From NCBI GenBank assembly GCA_023512435.1, contig JAILZP010000027.1, forward strand, positions 1 to 38,901: a stretch of DNA of 38,901 bases, given 5' to 3'. Both the position numbers and the translations under genes were made by a program. Shown here piece by piece: positions 1 to 6,380 of this stretch. How positions within the stretch are numbered: position 1 is the first letter of the stretch; each line of letters begins with the position of its first letter. The notes beneath the pieces are model-generated. The model was not told where the DNA came from and made no database searches. It was given only the letters and a program-made list of their open reading frames with translations. The DNA comes from Peptococcaceae bacterium. Its GTDB lineage: Bacteria > Bacillota > Desulfotomaculia > Desulfotomaculales > Desulfocucumaceae.

Positions 1-614
1 TCGATGGTGCGGGGAACGGCGACAACCACGTATTCAGCGCTTTGGATGTGATCCCGGCAGCGCGGGTCGGGGAACATTTCCCCTGGGTTGCGGGCAACCA
101 CCCTTATGTCCCCTATCCACCGGTTGCCTCCCCTTCCCCCCTGCCAGGCGGTGTCCCAGTAGACTTGCAAGGCAAATATTCCGTACTTGAAGAAGTTCCT
201 CAAAGCCTTGGCCTGCTCGTCCTTGAATTTGTTTTTGTTCAGGATATATCTGCAAAGCTCGGTCATGGCCTTGGCGTTTTCCTCATCCCCCGGCTCGGTC
301 GGCCTGCAAAGAATATCCGGCTCGTTGGAAAAATCAGATACCATACCTTCAATGATGGAAAAAACAAAGTTATCAACACTGTTCGGTCTGACCTGCTTTG
401 CTTTCTGGCTCCGCAGGTTGCGCCAGTGGTCGCCTATGTAAAACCGGTTAAGCTCGATCATTTCGTCGATGTACTGCTGCCTGCCGGATTTTGCCCTCTC
501 GTAATCCCTGTCAACCAAGTCAACAAGCTTCTGATCTTTTTCCCCATTAACTTTAAAAAGAGGCTTACCTAATGCCTCTTTAGCCCTGTCAAATATATCT
601 GTAAGGCTGCCCAA
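1..614 (-). CDS. Phage portal protein, partial (C-terminus beyond window)
   Basis: The minus-strand frame is open from a TTG at 614 to the window edge (204 codons). An in-frame TGA lies four codons upstream of the TTG, and a GAGGGGTG Shine-Dalgarno lies about 10 nt before it, so this start is well placed. The N-terminal part is charged and contains RFYIGDHW, VDNFVFSIIEGMVSDF and FKYGIFALQVYW, followed by NPGEMFPDPRC. The last motif resembles the segment of tailed-phage portal proteins in which a conserved DP(R/S) follows a statement of where the sequence is placed on the genome. Portal proteins form the dodecameric ring through which DNA is packaged and to which the terminase docks. The terminase gene just upstream on the same strand supports the call. 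The family assignment rests on these motifs and on context; the C-terminal half cannot be seen. Confidence 0.7.
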   Translation of the reverse strand, partial: MGSLTDIFDRAKEALGKPLFKVNGEKDQKLVDLVDRDYERAKSGRQQYIDEMIELNRFYIGDHWRNLRSQKAKQVRPNSVDNFVFSIIEGMVSDFSNEPDILCRPTEPGDEENAKAMTELCRYILNKNKFKDEQAKALRNFFKYGIFALQVYWDTAWQGGRGGNRWIGDIRVVARNPGEMFPDPRCRDHIQSAEYVVVAVPRTI

Positions 615-678
615 TATCTGATTTCACCCCTCGTAAATAAAGGTTGTTCCCTTGTTTTTTCTAACGGCGTTAACATGA

Positions 679-706
679 ACACTTTTCCCTTTAATTCCAT
701 AGCATG
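679..706 (+). promoter_or_regulatory. Candidate SigK-like (late mother-cell) promoter of the YjcZ gene
   Basis: AC at 679-680, then exactly 17 nt, then CATA at 698-701 followed by GCATG. The Bacillus SigK consensus is AC, about 16-17 nt, CATANNNTA, so this matches AC, spacing, CATA and the following T, but has G in place of the last A. It lies 27 nt upstream of the YjcZ start. The match is to a short consensus and the promoter is an inference. Confidence 0.35.
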
Positions 707-732
707 TAAAAAGCGAAAGGAGGAATCTCAAT

Positions 733-858
733 ATGGGTTTTGGTTTTGGAGGCAGCGGCGGAGGCGGTACTGATTCCAGCTTCATCCTTTTCTTAATCCT
801 TATCCTGCTTGTCTTTGGAAGCGGCATGGGCGGCGGATACTACGGAGAAAAGAAATAA
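733..858 (+). CDS. YjcZ-family sporulation miniprotein, 41 aa
   Basis: A 41-residue ORF starts at ATG 733, with a perfect AGGAGG at 718-723. The protein begins MGFGFGGSGGGG, is followed by a single hydrophobic helix (about residues 17-28, SFILFLILILLVFG) and ends GGGYYGEKK. A glycine-rich head plus one membrane helix is the hallmark of the YjcZ family, tiny proteins found in spore-forming Firmicutes and mostly of unknown function. The gene has its own ribosome site, a candidate SigK-like promoter and a terminator. It lies opposite in orientation between the phage portal and terminase genes, an arrangement typical of a cargo (moron) gene. Its role in spores is inferred from the family. Confidence 0.72.
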   Translation: MGFGFGGSGGGGTDSSFILFLILILLVFGSGMGGGYYGEKK

Positions 859-866
859 AGAAAACA

Positions 867-922
867 CCTGGAGTAGTTGAAGTTCCATGGCAAAACCCTA
901 CTCCAGGGTTTTTCTTTTTTTC
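867..922 (+). terminator. Intrinsic terminator after the YjcZ gene
   Basis: A 10-bp perfect stem (CCTGGAGTAG at 867-876 with CTACTCCAGG at 898-907), a 21-nt loop and a T-rich tract (GTTTTTCTTTTTTT) from 908. It begins 8 nt after the YjcZ stop codon. Confidence 0.8.
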
Positions 923-933
923 AGCCTTTTTCT

Positions 934-2511
934 TTAATCAAACCAGCCCGTGTCTTTTAAGTGTTCGTTTTCCTCATCGTCATAGTGGTGGTACTTTCCG
1001 CCGTCCACAGCCCCCGGTGAAAATCCGCTGCCTCCGTATGGCGGGAAGGCTATTCTCTCCTGGTACGCCATAGCGTCCAGCAGATCGTCGTGCTTCGATC
1101 CAGGGAAGAAAAAATATTCATCCTCGAAGGCAGTGACCATGTTGGCTTCCTTGCCTTCACAGGTTTTGTGCATGCATCTCCGGGGCAAAAAAACTCCGTG
1201 GTTTTCCCATCTCGGGATCATGCCACGGATTCTGTCTTCCTTGCGCTGTTGTTTTGTCTGCAATTCCTCTATGCTGAAGAAGTAGTTTTCCTCGAACATC
1301 CGCTTCTTGATGTAGTGCTTGTCGGATTCCTGGAAGCCGACGGTTTCGTAGCCTGTCTTGACCGCCTTGTACTGTTTGTGCAGTTTAAATACCAGATCAA
1401 CCCGCTCGGTGGGATTCAATTTATCCCTCACCATGTCGAGGATAAACCATTTATTGTCAGGCGTTACCCCGTTGACTACCGCCGTGGTGTAGTCGCTGCC
1501 CTTCTTTTTGCTGCTGGCGGGATCGACGGTGGTAAACACGTTGACCGGCAGAGTGACAGGCGTTTTAACGGCAGGGTTGGAACACCAATTAATGGTGATC
1601 TTGCCGTCTTTGAACTCGCCGTCCCAGTATTGCAGCCATGATTTCTTGAAGTCTACGTTGTCTTCCGCCGTGGGGTTAAGCATGTACTGGCATTCAAAGA
1701 TGTAGCTGCCCTGGGATTCGCGCTGCTGGGAAAGAAACTCCCTGGTCAGCCTGGAGGGGAAGAACAGTTCGCCATCAGGGGATATGGCTGGCCTGACCAG
1801 GATATCGAAGGTGGAGGATTCGTTTTCGAGGATGTGACCGTAGAGATCGCCGACGTGGTAGCGCGTTCCGATGATGATCAGTTCGCCGTTCGGCTCTAAC
1901 AGGGAGAGGATGAGACGGTAGTGGTCGATTACCTGTTTCATCTGCTCCGGGGTGGTGACGTTCTTGGTGGAAACCACGTCGTCCATGATGATTATGTCGT
2001 AGTGCATGCCTACTTTCGTGTTGTCAATCCCGGCGCAGCTCAGATTCGGCTCTTTCCGGTGGCGGGTACGCGCTCTTAATATTACGCTGTCTTCCGTCCA
2101 GCCATTGTTGATCTTTTTATTTGGTTCAAGGTGGGGGTAGATCGAAAGGATTTCCGGGTTGTCCAGCATCCCCTTCGCTTCTGCCAAAAATGCCTTGGAA
2201 TTGCTGAATGTCTCGTTGTCTATCAGTATTCTCAGATTGGGATTTTTCTCCAGACGCCATAACGGGTAGCCGATTGTCACCACTGACGACTTGAACGACC
2301 CACGGGGAAGCATGATCAGCTTCCTCTTTTTCCCGCGATCCATTACGACGTCGCATAATTCCCGGTGGGGCTGGGGCTGCATCAGATCGTAGCCGAGGAT
2401 GTACTTGTCGAAGATGTATAAGTCTTTTGAGCCAAGCTCTGCCTTCTCCCGCTTCTCCAGTTCAAACTTTGCCTGCGCAAGTTCGATCAGCTGTTTTAAC
2501 TCTTGATCCAT
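934..2511 (-). CDS. Phage terminase large subunit
   Basis: This 525-residue protein is the ATP-driven DNA-packaging motor and nuclease of a tailed phage. The N-terminal ATPase domain has a deviant Walker A, LPRGSFKSS (residues 68-76), and a Walker B, DIIIMDD (172-178). A coupling-motif-like GTRYHVGDLY lies at about 215-224. The C-terminal RNase-H-fold nuclease begins with FTTVDPASSKKKGSDYT (D330) and ends with HDDLLDAMAY (D475, D476, D479), which supplies the expected acidic metal ligands. Length fits the family. It starts with ATG at 2511, 3 nt after the stop of the small membrane gene upstream, so the two are probably cotranscribed. The portal gene follows after the inserted YjcZ gene. No break is visible in the frame. 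Whether the prophage is functional cannot be judged because the rest lies outside the window. Confidence 0.93.
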   Translation of the reverse strand: MDQELKQLIELAQAKFELEKREKAELGSKDLYIFDKYILGYDLMQPQPHRELCDVVMDRGKKRKLIMLPRGSFKSSVVTIGYPLWRLEKNPNLRILIDNETFSNSKAFLAEAKGMLDNPEILSIYPHLEPNKKINNGWTEDSVILRARTRHRKEPNLSCAGIDNTKVGMHYDIIIMDDVVSTKNVTTPEQMKQVIDHYRLILSLLEPNGELIIIGTRYHVGDLYGHILENESSTFDILVRPAISPDGELFFPSRLTREFLSQQRESQGSYIFECQYMLNPTAEDNVDFKKSWLQYWDGEFKDGKITINWCSNPAVKTPVTLPVNVFTTVDPASSKKKGSDYTTAVVNGVTPDNKWFILDMVRDKLNPTERVDLVFKLHKQYKAVKTGYETVGFQESDKHYIKKRMFEENYFFSIEELQTKQQRKEDRIRGMIPRWENHGVFLPRRCMHKTCEGKEANMVTAFEDEYFFFPGSKHDDLLDAMAYQERIAFPPYGGSGFSPGAVDGGKYHHYDDEENEHLKDTGWFD

Positions 2512-2514
2512 AAG

Positions 2515-2733
2515 TTAACGTAGAAATTGGTTTTCGTTTTCGTCATCTTCAAGGATTGATCTGGGCTGCAACTCTTTCGGCAAGGCAAAGTCTTGAATGA
2601 TGCTTCCCTTGATCGGCTTTTTGTTGTTGACCAGCTTGTATCCGACATCGATACCAATGATCATTAGTAATGCAGCTATTATTGTGTTGACCAACAACAG
2701 CACAAATAACTGCATATATGTGAACTGTAGCAC
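2515..2733 (-). CDS. Small single-pass membrane protein, phage-associated, unknown function
   Basis: A 72-residue ORF starts at GTG 2733, with AAAGGA about 10 nt upstream. One strongly hydrophobic helix covers about residues 8-28 (LFVLLLVNTIIAALLMIIGI). A basic loop with KLVNNKKPIKG and an acidic tail follow (EDDENENQFLR). It sits directly upstream of the terminase with a 3-nt gap. Its size and one-helix topology would suit a holin-like or small packaging-module protein, but no family is recognised and no function is assigned. Confidence 0.55.
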   Translation of the reverse strand: MLQFTYMQLFVLLLVNTIIAALLMIIGIDVGYKLVNNKKPIKGSIIQDFALPKELQPRSILEDDENENQFLR

Positions 2734-2746
2734 TGATATTCATTCC

Positions 2747-2775
2747 TTTACTGTAAGATTTTCGGGTGGTATGCT
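2747..2775 (+). promoter_or_regulatory. Possible sigma-A promoter of the integrase gene
   Basis: TTTACT at 2747-2752, 17 nt, TATGCT at 2770-2775, ending 21 nt before the integrase GTG. Spacing is ideal, but both hexamers are imperfect. It overlaps the 5' side of the divergent membrane gene that starts at 2733, so the two transcripts leave this spot in opposite directions. Confidence 0.35.
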
Positions 2776-2796
2776 GGATTCAGGGAGGTGTAGGCA

Positions 2797-3675
2797 GTGT
2801 TGCCGGCAACAGCGAACAAATTAGACACATTCCTGGCAGGTCAGCTGTCTGATCACACCAGGCGCGCCTACGCTGCCGACCTGTGCGGCTTCTTTGGCGT
2901 CGGCGGCATGGAAGAAATCAGCCTCGACCAAATCAGGAATGTCACACTGGATCAGGTGGTGATCTACCGGAATTTTCTCCTGGCCAATTATTCAAAGGCT
3001 ACCGTGGCGAGGAAAATGAGCGCGCTGCGCTCTATGTTCAACTACTTCTGCTCCATCGGGATGATGCGGTACAACCCCGCTTCAAGCAAACTTGCTAGAT
3101 CGCCGAAGGTAGGCAATGACAGCCATACCGCCGGTTTAACCCGGCAGGAAGCGGAGCTGCTATTGCGGCAGCCGGACAGGAATACGCTTACCGGCAGGCG
3201 GGATTACGCACTGCTCCTATTATTGATAACCGGCGGACTGCGCCGTTCAGAAGTGGTTTCCATAAAAAAGTCGGATTTTTTTCAGGAGGGCAGCCATGTC
3301 GGATTGGCAGTGGAAGGAAAGGGAGGGAAAACGGAGAAAATAAAGATACAGCCGAAAACCTATGCCGCCATATTTGAATACTGTAACCACCACGACAGCG
3401 ACACGGTATTCCTCAACCAGTACGGCAGACCGATGAGTACCCAGGCCGTGTGGCGCATCGTGGAGAAGCACATTACCAAGGCGGGGATTACAACAAATAT
3501 TACTCCCCACTCCCTACGGCATACCTTTGTCACCCTGGCTATTGATGGCGGGGCGCAGTTACACCAAGTACAGACAGCCGCAAGGCACAGTGATCCAAAT
3601 ACAACCATGCGGTATTACAGGAATAAGCACAACATGGATGATAATGCTGTTGATTATATACATCTTGATTGCTAA
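2797..3675 (+). CDS. Tyrosine recombinase (XerC/XerD-like phage integrase)
   Basis: This 292-residue site-specific recombinase starts at GTG 2797 behind GGGAGGTG (2782-2790). An N-terminal SAM-like DNA-binding domain covers about residues 5-100. The catalytic domain shows the expected residues: R149 (GGLRRSEV), K178 (GKGGKTEK), H238 and R241 (HSLRHTF), H264 (ARHSDPN) and the nucleophile Y273 (TMRYY, nine residues after H264 as in XerD). Length is typical of compact integrases. It lies divergently next to the prophage packaging genes, so it most likely integrated that element, but a transposon-type or Xer-like role is possible. No matching attachment sites could be paired because only one side of the element is in view. 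Confidence 0.93.
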   Translation: MLPATANKLDTFLAGQLSDHTRRAYAADLCGFFGVGGMEEISLDQIRNVTLDQVVIYRNFLLANYSKATVARKMSALRSMFNYFCSIGMMRYNPASSKLARSPKVGNDSHTAGLTRQEAELLLRQPDRNTLTGRRDYALLLLLITGGLRRSEVVSIKKSDFFQEGSHVGLAVEGKGGKTEKIKIQPKTYAAIFEYCNHHDSDTVFLNQYGRPMSTQAVWRIVEKHITKAGITTNITPHSLRHTFVTLAIDGGAQLHQVQTAARHSDPNTTMRYYRNKHNMDDNAVDYIHLDC

Positions 3676-3698
3676 GAAGACGGAAGAAATAATATATA

Positions 3699-4217
3699 CT
3701 AATAACCCCAGTCATCAATTTTCCATTGTGATAATGAATCTTTAATTAAAAAGAAGTACCAAGACATTTCCCCGTTTGTGCGAGTATAATGTTTATTGCC
3801 ATATTCAGTTAATTCAGTGTACCATTCCACCCAATAAATTCTTTTAGAAGATAAATCAATATTTTTCATTTCTTCATACTGCTTATCCTCCTTTATCTCT
3901 TTAATGGTCAAAGACTTATATATTGGTTCCGTTGGGCGAAGTACGTTCGGTCTGTCAATTTCCTCTTTCTTTCTTTCTGTCAAATACAGCTTCATGGCAT
4001 CTAAATTGCCTTCACCGTGAGCAATTAAGTATGCCCTAATCACTTCTTCTGGTGTTGCAGGATATTTAGACTGCTTAAAAATAGCTAACTGCCATGCCAC
4101 AAAGACTATAATAAAAACCATAAATACAGTTATTGATGCTTTTTTTAGGGTAATTTTTATTTTTGGTTCCCTCCTATTCTTTGTTGATAGATTGTGGGAA
4201 CAAAATTGTTCCCACAA
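3699..4217 (-). CDS. Membrane-anchored DUF4829-like protein
   Basis: An N-terminal membrane helix lies at about residues 28-46 of the longest frame (ITVFMVFIIVFVAWQLAIF). An extracytoplasmic domain follows, opening TPEEVIRAYLIAHGEGNLD and ending SQWKIDDWGY. That opening helix and the closing W-x-I-x-DWG signature recall the DUF4829/NTF2-like proteins of Firmicutes, whose function is unknown. The start is uncertain. The longest frame begins at TTG 4217, inside a perfect 15-bp inverted repeat. An excellent AGGAGG at 4175-4170 sits 9 nt before an in-frame ATA (4160) that would give MKITLKKAS just before the helix, a more natural N-terminus. The gene is AT-rich compared with the genes after 5,400 and converges with the integrase. 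Confidence 0.6.
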   Translation of the reverse strand: MWEQFCSHNLSTKNRREPKIKITLKKASITVFMVFIIVFVAWQLAIFKQSKYPATPEEVIRAYLIAHGEGNLDAMKLYLTERKKEEIDRPNVLRPTEPIYKSLTIKEIKEDKQYEEMKNIDLSSKRIYWVEWYTELTEYGNKHYTRTNGEMSWYFFLIKDSLSQWKIDDWGY

Positions 4218-4220
4218 TCT
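4189..4220. repeat. Perfect 15-bp inverted repeat over the possible start of the DUF4829-like gene
   Basis: AGATTGTGGGAACAA (4189-4203), two A residues, then its exact reverse complement (4206-4220). On the plus strand it is followed by CCTTTTTT, so it could terminate plus-strand transcription. On the minus strand it lies upstream of the AGGAGG at 4175 and could be an operator or a leader hairpin. Function is not decided by the sequence. Confidence 0.7.
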
Positions 4221-4233
4221 GAGTGCACCTTTT

Positions 4234-4368
4234 TTATGTCCCTGAAACTCTTATAAATCTTACATCGTTAAAGTACACGCTATCCCATGGCTCATGGTAT
4301 CTATCACCGGTATGTGCATTAATCTTATGATACCAGAGCAAATCTACCTTATACACTTCAGTTACCAT
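4234..4368 (-). CDS. Possible 44-aa ORF upstream of the DUF4829-like gene
   Basis: The frame starts at ATG 4368 and stops at 4234. It contains YKVDLLWYHKIN, YHEPWDSVYF and VRFIRVSGT, a composition typical of folded protein rather than noise. The frame stays open about 12 codons upstream of the ATG without a better start. No Shine-Dalgarno is visible. It ends 16 nt before the possible TTG start of the next gene. It may be a decayed gene or the tail of one. Confidence 0.3.
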   Translation of the reverse strand: MVTEVYKVDLLWYHKINAHTGDRYHEPWDSVYFNDVRFIRVSGT

Positions 4369-4459
4369 TACTGAATGTTGACAAACGTCTTTTTTGTACC
4401 TAAAAAAGTTCAGTATTTATGCGGCTTCCCAGATTCGGGTTGTCAAATGTGAGCCTAAC

Positions 4460-4476
4460 CATTGGTGTTCGGTTAA
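4460..4476 (+). repeat. 17-bp direct repeat, copy 1
   Basis: CATTGGTGTTCGGTTAA occurs here and again at 4959-4975, 499 bp apart in the same orientation. This copy is inside a weak hairpin (GCCTAACC with GGTTAAGC) followed by CCTTTTTATTT. The repeats bracket the methyltransferase remnant. Confidence 0.7.
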
Positions 4477-4547
4477 GCCTTTTTATTTAGTAGTACAAGT
4501 ATTATTTTACATTATATTGGTATATCAGACAATACTTATATGGGCTG

Positions 4548-4811
4548 TTATATTATGGTGTTAGACACCAGATTCACCCTTTCAGACATTTTCACTACCT
4601 GCTTTTCACTTCCATTCCAAATAAACCAGGCATAAGCCGCCGCATCGGTTTTGCCACCCATTAAGGAAGGGCGCTCACTCAGCACATACAAACCATTCAC
4701 CGGATAACGCCGCCAGAAATCCCGCCGTTTCTTACTCTCCAGGAAAGCCAACCGCAGCAACATGATTATGTCAGTATCCTTACCGGCCAACTCGAAAGCC
4801 TTTTCTATAAC
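4548..4811 (-). pseudogene. Remnant of a phage-type DNA methyltransferase
   Basis: The open minus-strand frame (from after a stop at 4812-4814 down to 4548) carries LLRLAFLESKKRRDFW, YVLSERPSLMGGKTD and AAAYAWFIWNGSEK. These match what I recall of the C-terminal part of phage-encoded SAM-dependent DNA methyltransferases, where L-x-R-L-A-F-L-E, V-L-S-x-R-P-S-F and TDAxxYAWFVW occur in this order. The SAM-binding and catalytic region that should precede it is missing, as is a start codon with a ribosome site. The end (MSERVNLVSNTII) appears unrelated. I read it as a truncated gene piece in an AT-rich prophage flank. Confidence 0.55.
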
Positions 4812-4847
4812 TTATTCTACCGTGATATGATGGATTAAATTAACGGT

Positions 4848-5015
4848 ATGTATGTTCGTTCCTACATGATTAGAGGCGTTCGTTACATCCATGTAGTATA
4901 CACCTATCGTTGGAGAAGTAAAGTAAAACGGGTAACCGTAAGCGTACTTGGTCAATACATTGGTGTTCGGTTAACCATATTTTTACAGCCACCTAATAGA
5001 AACGTACATCTTTGA
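4848..5015 (+). CDS. Possible 55-aa basic ORF spanning the second direct repeat
   Basis: ATG at 4848, stop at 5013-5015. It begins MYVRSYMIRGVRYIHVVYTY and continues RWRSKVKRVTVSVLGQY, a basic beta-rich pattern reminiscent of the first 40 residues of IS1634/IS4-type transposases. The second 17-bp repeat encodes part of its tail. No ribosome site is visible. If real, it is a transposase fragment. Confidence 0.25.
   Translation: MYVRSYMIRGVRYIHVVYTYRWRSKVKRVTVSVLGQYIGVRLTIFLQPPNRNVHL
4959..4975 (+). repeat. 17-bp direct repeat, copy 2
   Basis: Exact second copy of CATTGGTGTTCGGTTAA (first at 4460-4476), same orientation. It could be the same end of two decayed insertion elements, or a relic of recombination. 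Confidence 0.7.
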
Positions 5016-5093
5016 GGCAATTATTTGGGGTAAACAAGTCCGATATTAATAGTTTCTACAGGCCAAAATAACCATAAATACCCATAATATAGC

Positions 5094-5396
5094 ATGATAT
5101 GGCAGGAAGTTTCGTTATCAAGAGTGCACATGACATCCCGCAAATCCAATTTATGGTTACCGATCACGAATGTTGGTCAATATGATAAGGATCGCTTGAA
5201 AGAGTTTCGGATGCTGGTCAGTGATTGGCAACGTCTGCGGCGAGCCCAGGTGGTCATCGACGATTTAAATGACCTGGCAATCTCAACTCGGGGCAGGGAA
5301 TCCTTGGCCAGGTACAACCTGCGACGAGGCCGGCTTAAAAGTATCTTAAGGAGGCAAAAACCGTGGGACGAGCCAAGGAATACCGGCAACGCCTGA
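5094..5396 (+). CDS. Possible 100-aa basic protein, unrecognised
   Basis: The frame from ATG 5094 to TGA 5394-5396 has a convincing basic helical C-terminal half (DWQRLRRAQVVIDDLNDLA, then ARYNLRRGRLKSILRRQK), but its first 35 residues look random and no ribosome site precedes the ATG. A start at ATG 5214 is possible. The ribosome site of the next ORF lies inside its end. It could be the tail of a decayed gene. Confidence 0.3.
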   Translation: MIWQEVSLSRVHMTSRKSNLWLPITNVGQYDKDRLKEFRMLVSDWQRLRRAQVVIDDLNDLAISTRGRESLARYNLRRGRLKSILRRQKPWDEPRNTGNA

Positions 5397-5461
5397 AGTA
5401 TCAAGTTGCCTCTGTCCGTAAGAAAACGATGGATACAGGTGGAAGTGACCTCACATTGTAA
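5363..5461 (+). CDS. 32-aa ORF, probable separated N-terminus of the radical SAM gene
   Basis: GTG 5363 has a perfect AAGGAGG (5348-5354) 8 nt upstream and encodes MGRAKEYRQRLKYQVASVRKK before running out of frame to a TAA at 5459. The radical SAM gene in the next frame reads VRKRWIQVEVT over the same bases, without a ribosome site. Removing one A from the AAAA run at 5423-5426 joins the two into one protein. It is therefore most likely the original N-terminus, separated by a single-base insertion or sequencing error, rather than an independent gene. Confidence 0.5.
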   Translation: MGRAKEYRQRLKYQVASVRKKTMDTGGSDLTL

Positions 5462-6332
5462 TGCCCGTTGTGTATACTGCCCCCGCACCGTGTTCGGGGA
5501 TAGATGGCTGAACCGGAACATGCCGGTTGCCACATTCAGCAAAATGCTGCCTTATTTCAGGAGAACCGGCCTTGTCTTCCTGCAGGGCTGGGGCGAACCC
5601 CTTCTGCATCCGGATTTTTTCAGCATGGTGGCCATGGCCGGGAAGGAAGGGTGCCGCGTGGGAACCACCACCAACGGCATGCTGGTAAACCAAAAAACAG
5701 CAAAGCAGATTGTTTCAAGCGGCATAGACGTAATCGCCATATCCCTGGCCGGAACCGGCGGTAAAAACGATTTAATCCGCGCCGGAACCGCGCTGGAGAA
5801 AGTTCTGCACGCCATCAGACTGATTGACCGGGAAAAAAAGAGGGTTGGTTCGCATAAGCCCGCTGTCAACATAGCCTACATGTTGCTTCGGTCCGGTCTG
5901 GACGAACTCCCCGGCCTCCCCGGCCTGCTTGCAGGACTCGGTGTGAATCAGGTGGTAATAAGCACCCTCGACTACGTCCCCTCCCCTTCCCTGGAAAATG
6001 AAACCCTGATCCCCCGGGAAAATGGCCAGTTGCAGCGGCTAACAGCCGTCATTGACCATACGGTAACCAAGGGCCGCGAGGCCGGCCTGGATATACACTG
6101 CCAGGCAAGATACGGCGGCAGAAGAAGGCAGGTATGCACCGAAAACGTCATGCGGGCAGTCTTTGTTTCCGCAGGCGGGGAGGTCTCACCCTGCGCCTAT
6201 GCCGCTATTCCGGTAAGGGATGAAAGCAGCGCCGGCGGCATTCCGGGCGGCCTGATATTCGGAAACGTGACGATCCGGGACCTGGCGCTTATCTGGAATG
6301 GACGGCGGAAAATAATGGCTCCGAGGCGGTAA
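5406..6332 (+). CDS. Radical SAM protein (SPASM-like, C-terminally shortened)
   Basis: The CxxxCxxC cluster site of radical SAM enzymes is clear at C18-C22-C25 (CNARCVYCPR). It is followed by GWGEP (about residues 60-64) and VGTTTNGM. These enzymes cleave S-adenosylmethionine at a [4Fe-4S] cluster to start radical chemistry. After the barrel, VCTEN (C244) and GGEVSPCAY (C263) resemble the start of a SPASM/Twitch auxiliary-cluster domain, but the protein ends at IWNGRRKIMAPRR, before the remaining cysteines usually found there. The TTG start at 5406 has no ribosome site; the strong site upstream serves another frame. Both ends therefore suggest a damaged gene. The catalytic half is intact. The substrate is unknown. 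I recall similar enzymes in operons of peptide or cofactor maturation, but no partner gene is adjacent. Confidence 0.8.
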   Translation: MPLSVRKRWIQVEVTSHCNARCVYCPRTVFGDRWLNRNMPVATFSKMLPYFRRTGLVFLQGWGEPLLHPDFFSMVAMAGKEGCRVGTTTNGMLVNQKTAKQIVSSGIDVIAISLAGTGGKNDLIRAGTALEKVLHAIRLIDREKKRVGSHKPAVNIAYMLLRSGLDELPGLPGLLAGLGVNQVVISTLDYVPSPSLENETLIPRENGQLQRLTAVIDHTVTKGREAGLDIHCQARYGGRRRQVCTENVMRAVFVSAGGEVSPCAYAAIPVRDESSAGGIPGGLIFGNVTIRDLALIWNGRRKIMAPRR

Positions 6333-6335
6333 AAG

Positions 6336-6364
6336 CCCCGGCAGGGCAGTTTGCCGGGGATTTT
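6336..6364 (+). terminator. Probable terminator of the radical SAM gene
   Basis: Stem CCCCGGCA (6336-6343) with TGCCGGGG (6352-6359), 8-nt loop, then ATTTTC. The T tract is short. It lies between the convergent radical SAM and MFS genes. Confidence 0.5.
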
Positions 6365-6380
6365 CAAGGCAAAATCCCTG

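Noticed and set aside
42-572. 176-codon plus-strand frame at the left edge
   Set aside because: Antisense to the portal gene, which has recognisable motifs and a proper ribosome site.
2597-2824. 75-codon plus-strand frame reaching into the integrase start
   Set aside because: Antisense to the small membrane protein and out of frame with the integrase.
2797-3675. att site for the integrase
   Set aside because: No tRNA gene or matching pair of direct repeats on both sides of the integrase. The 17-bp repeat lies on one side only.
4378-4406. TTGACA-N17-TAAAAA promoter on the plus strand
   Set aside because: Poor -10 match and no gene downstream in that direction.
1-5100. Complete or active prophage
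   Set aside because: Only portal, terminase, a small membrane protein, a recombinase and remnants are visible; one edge is outside the window and no capsid or tail gene is seen.
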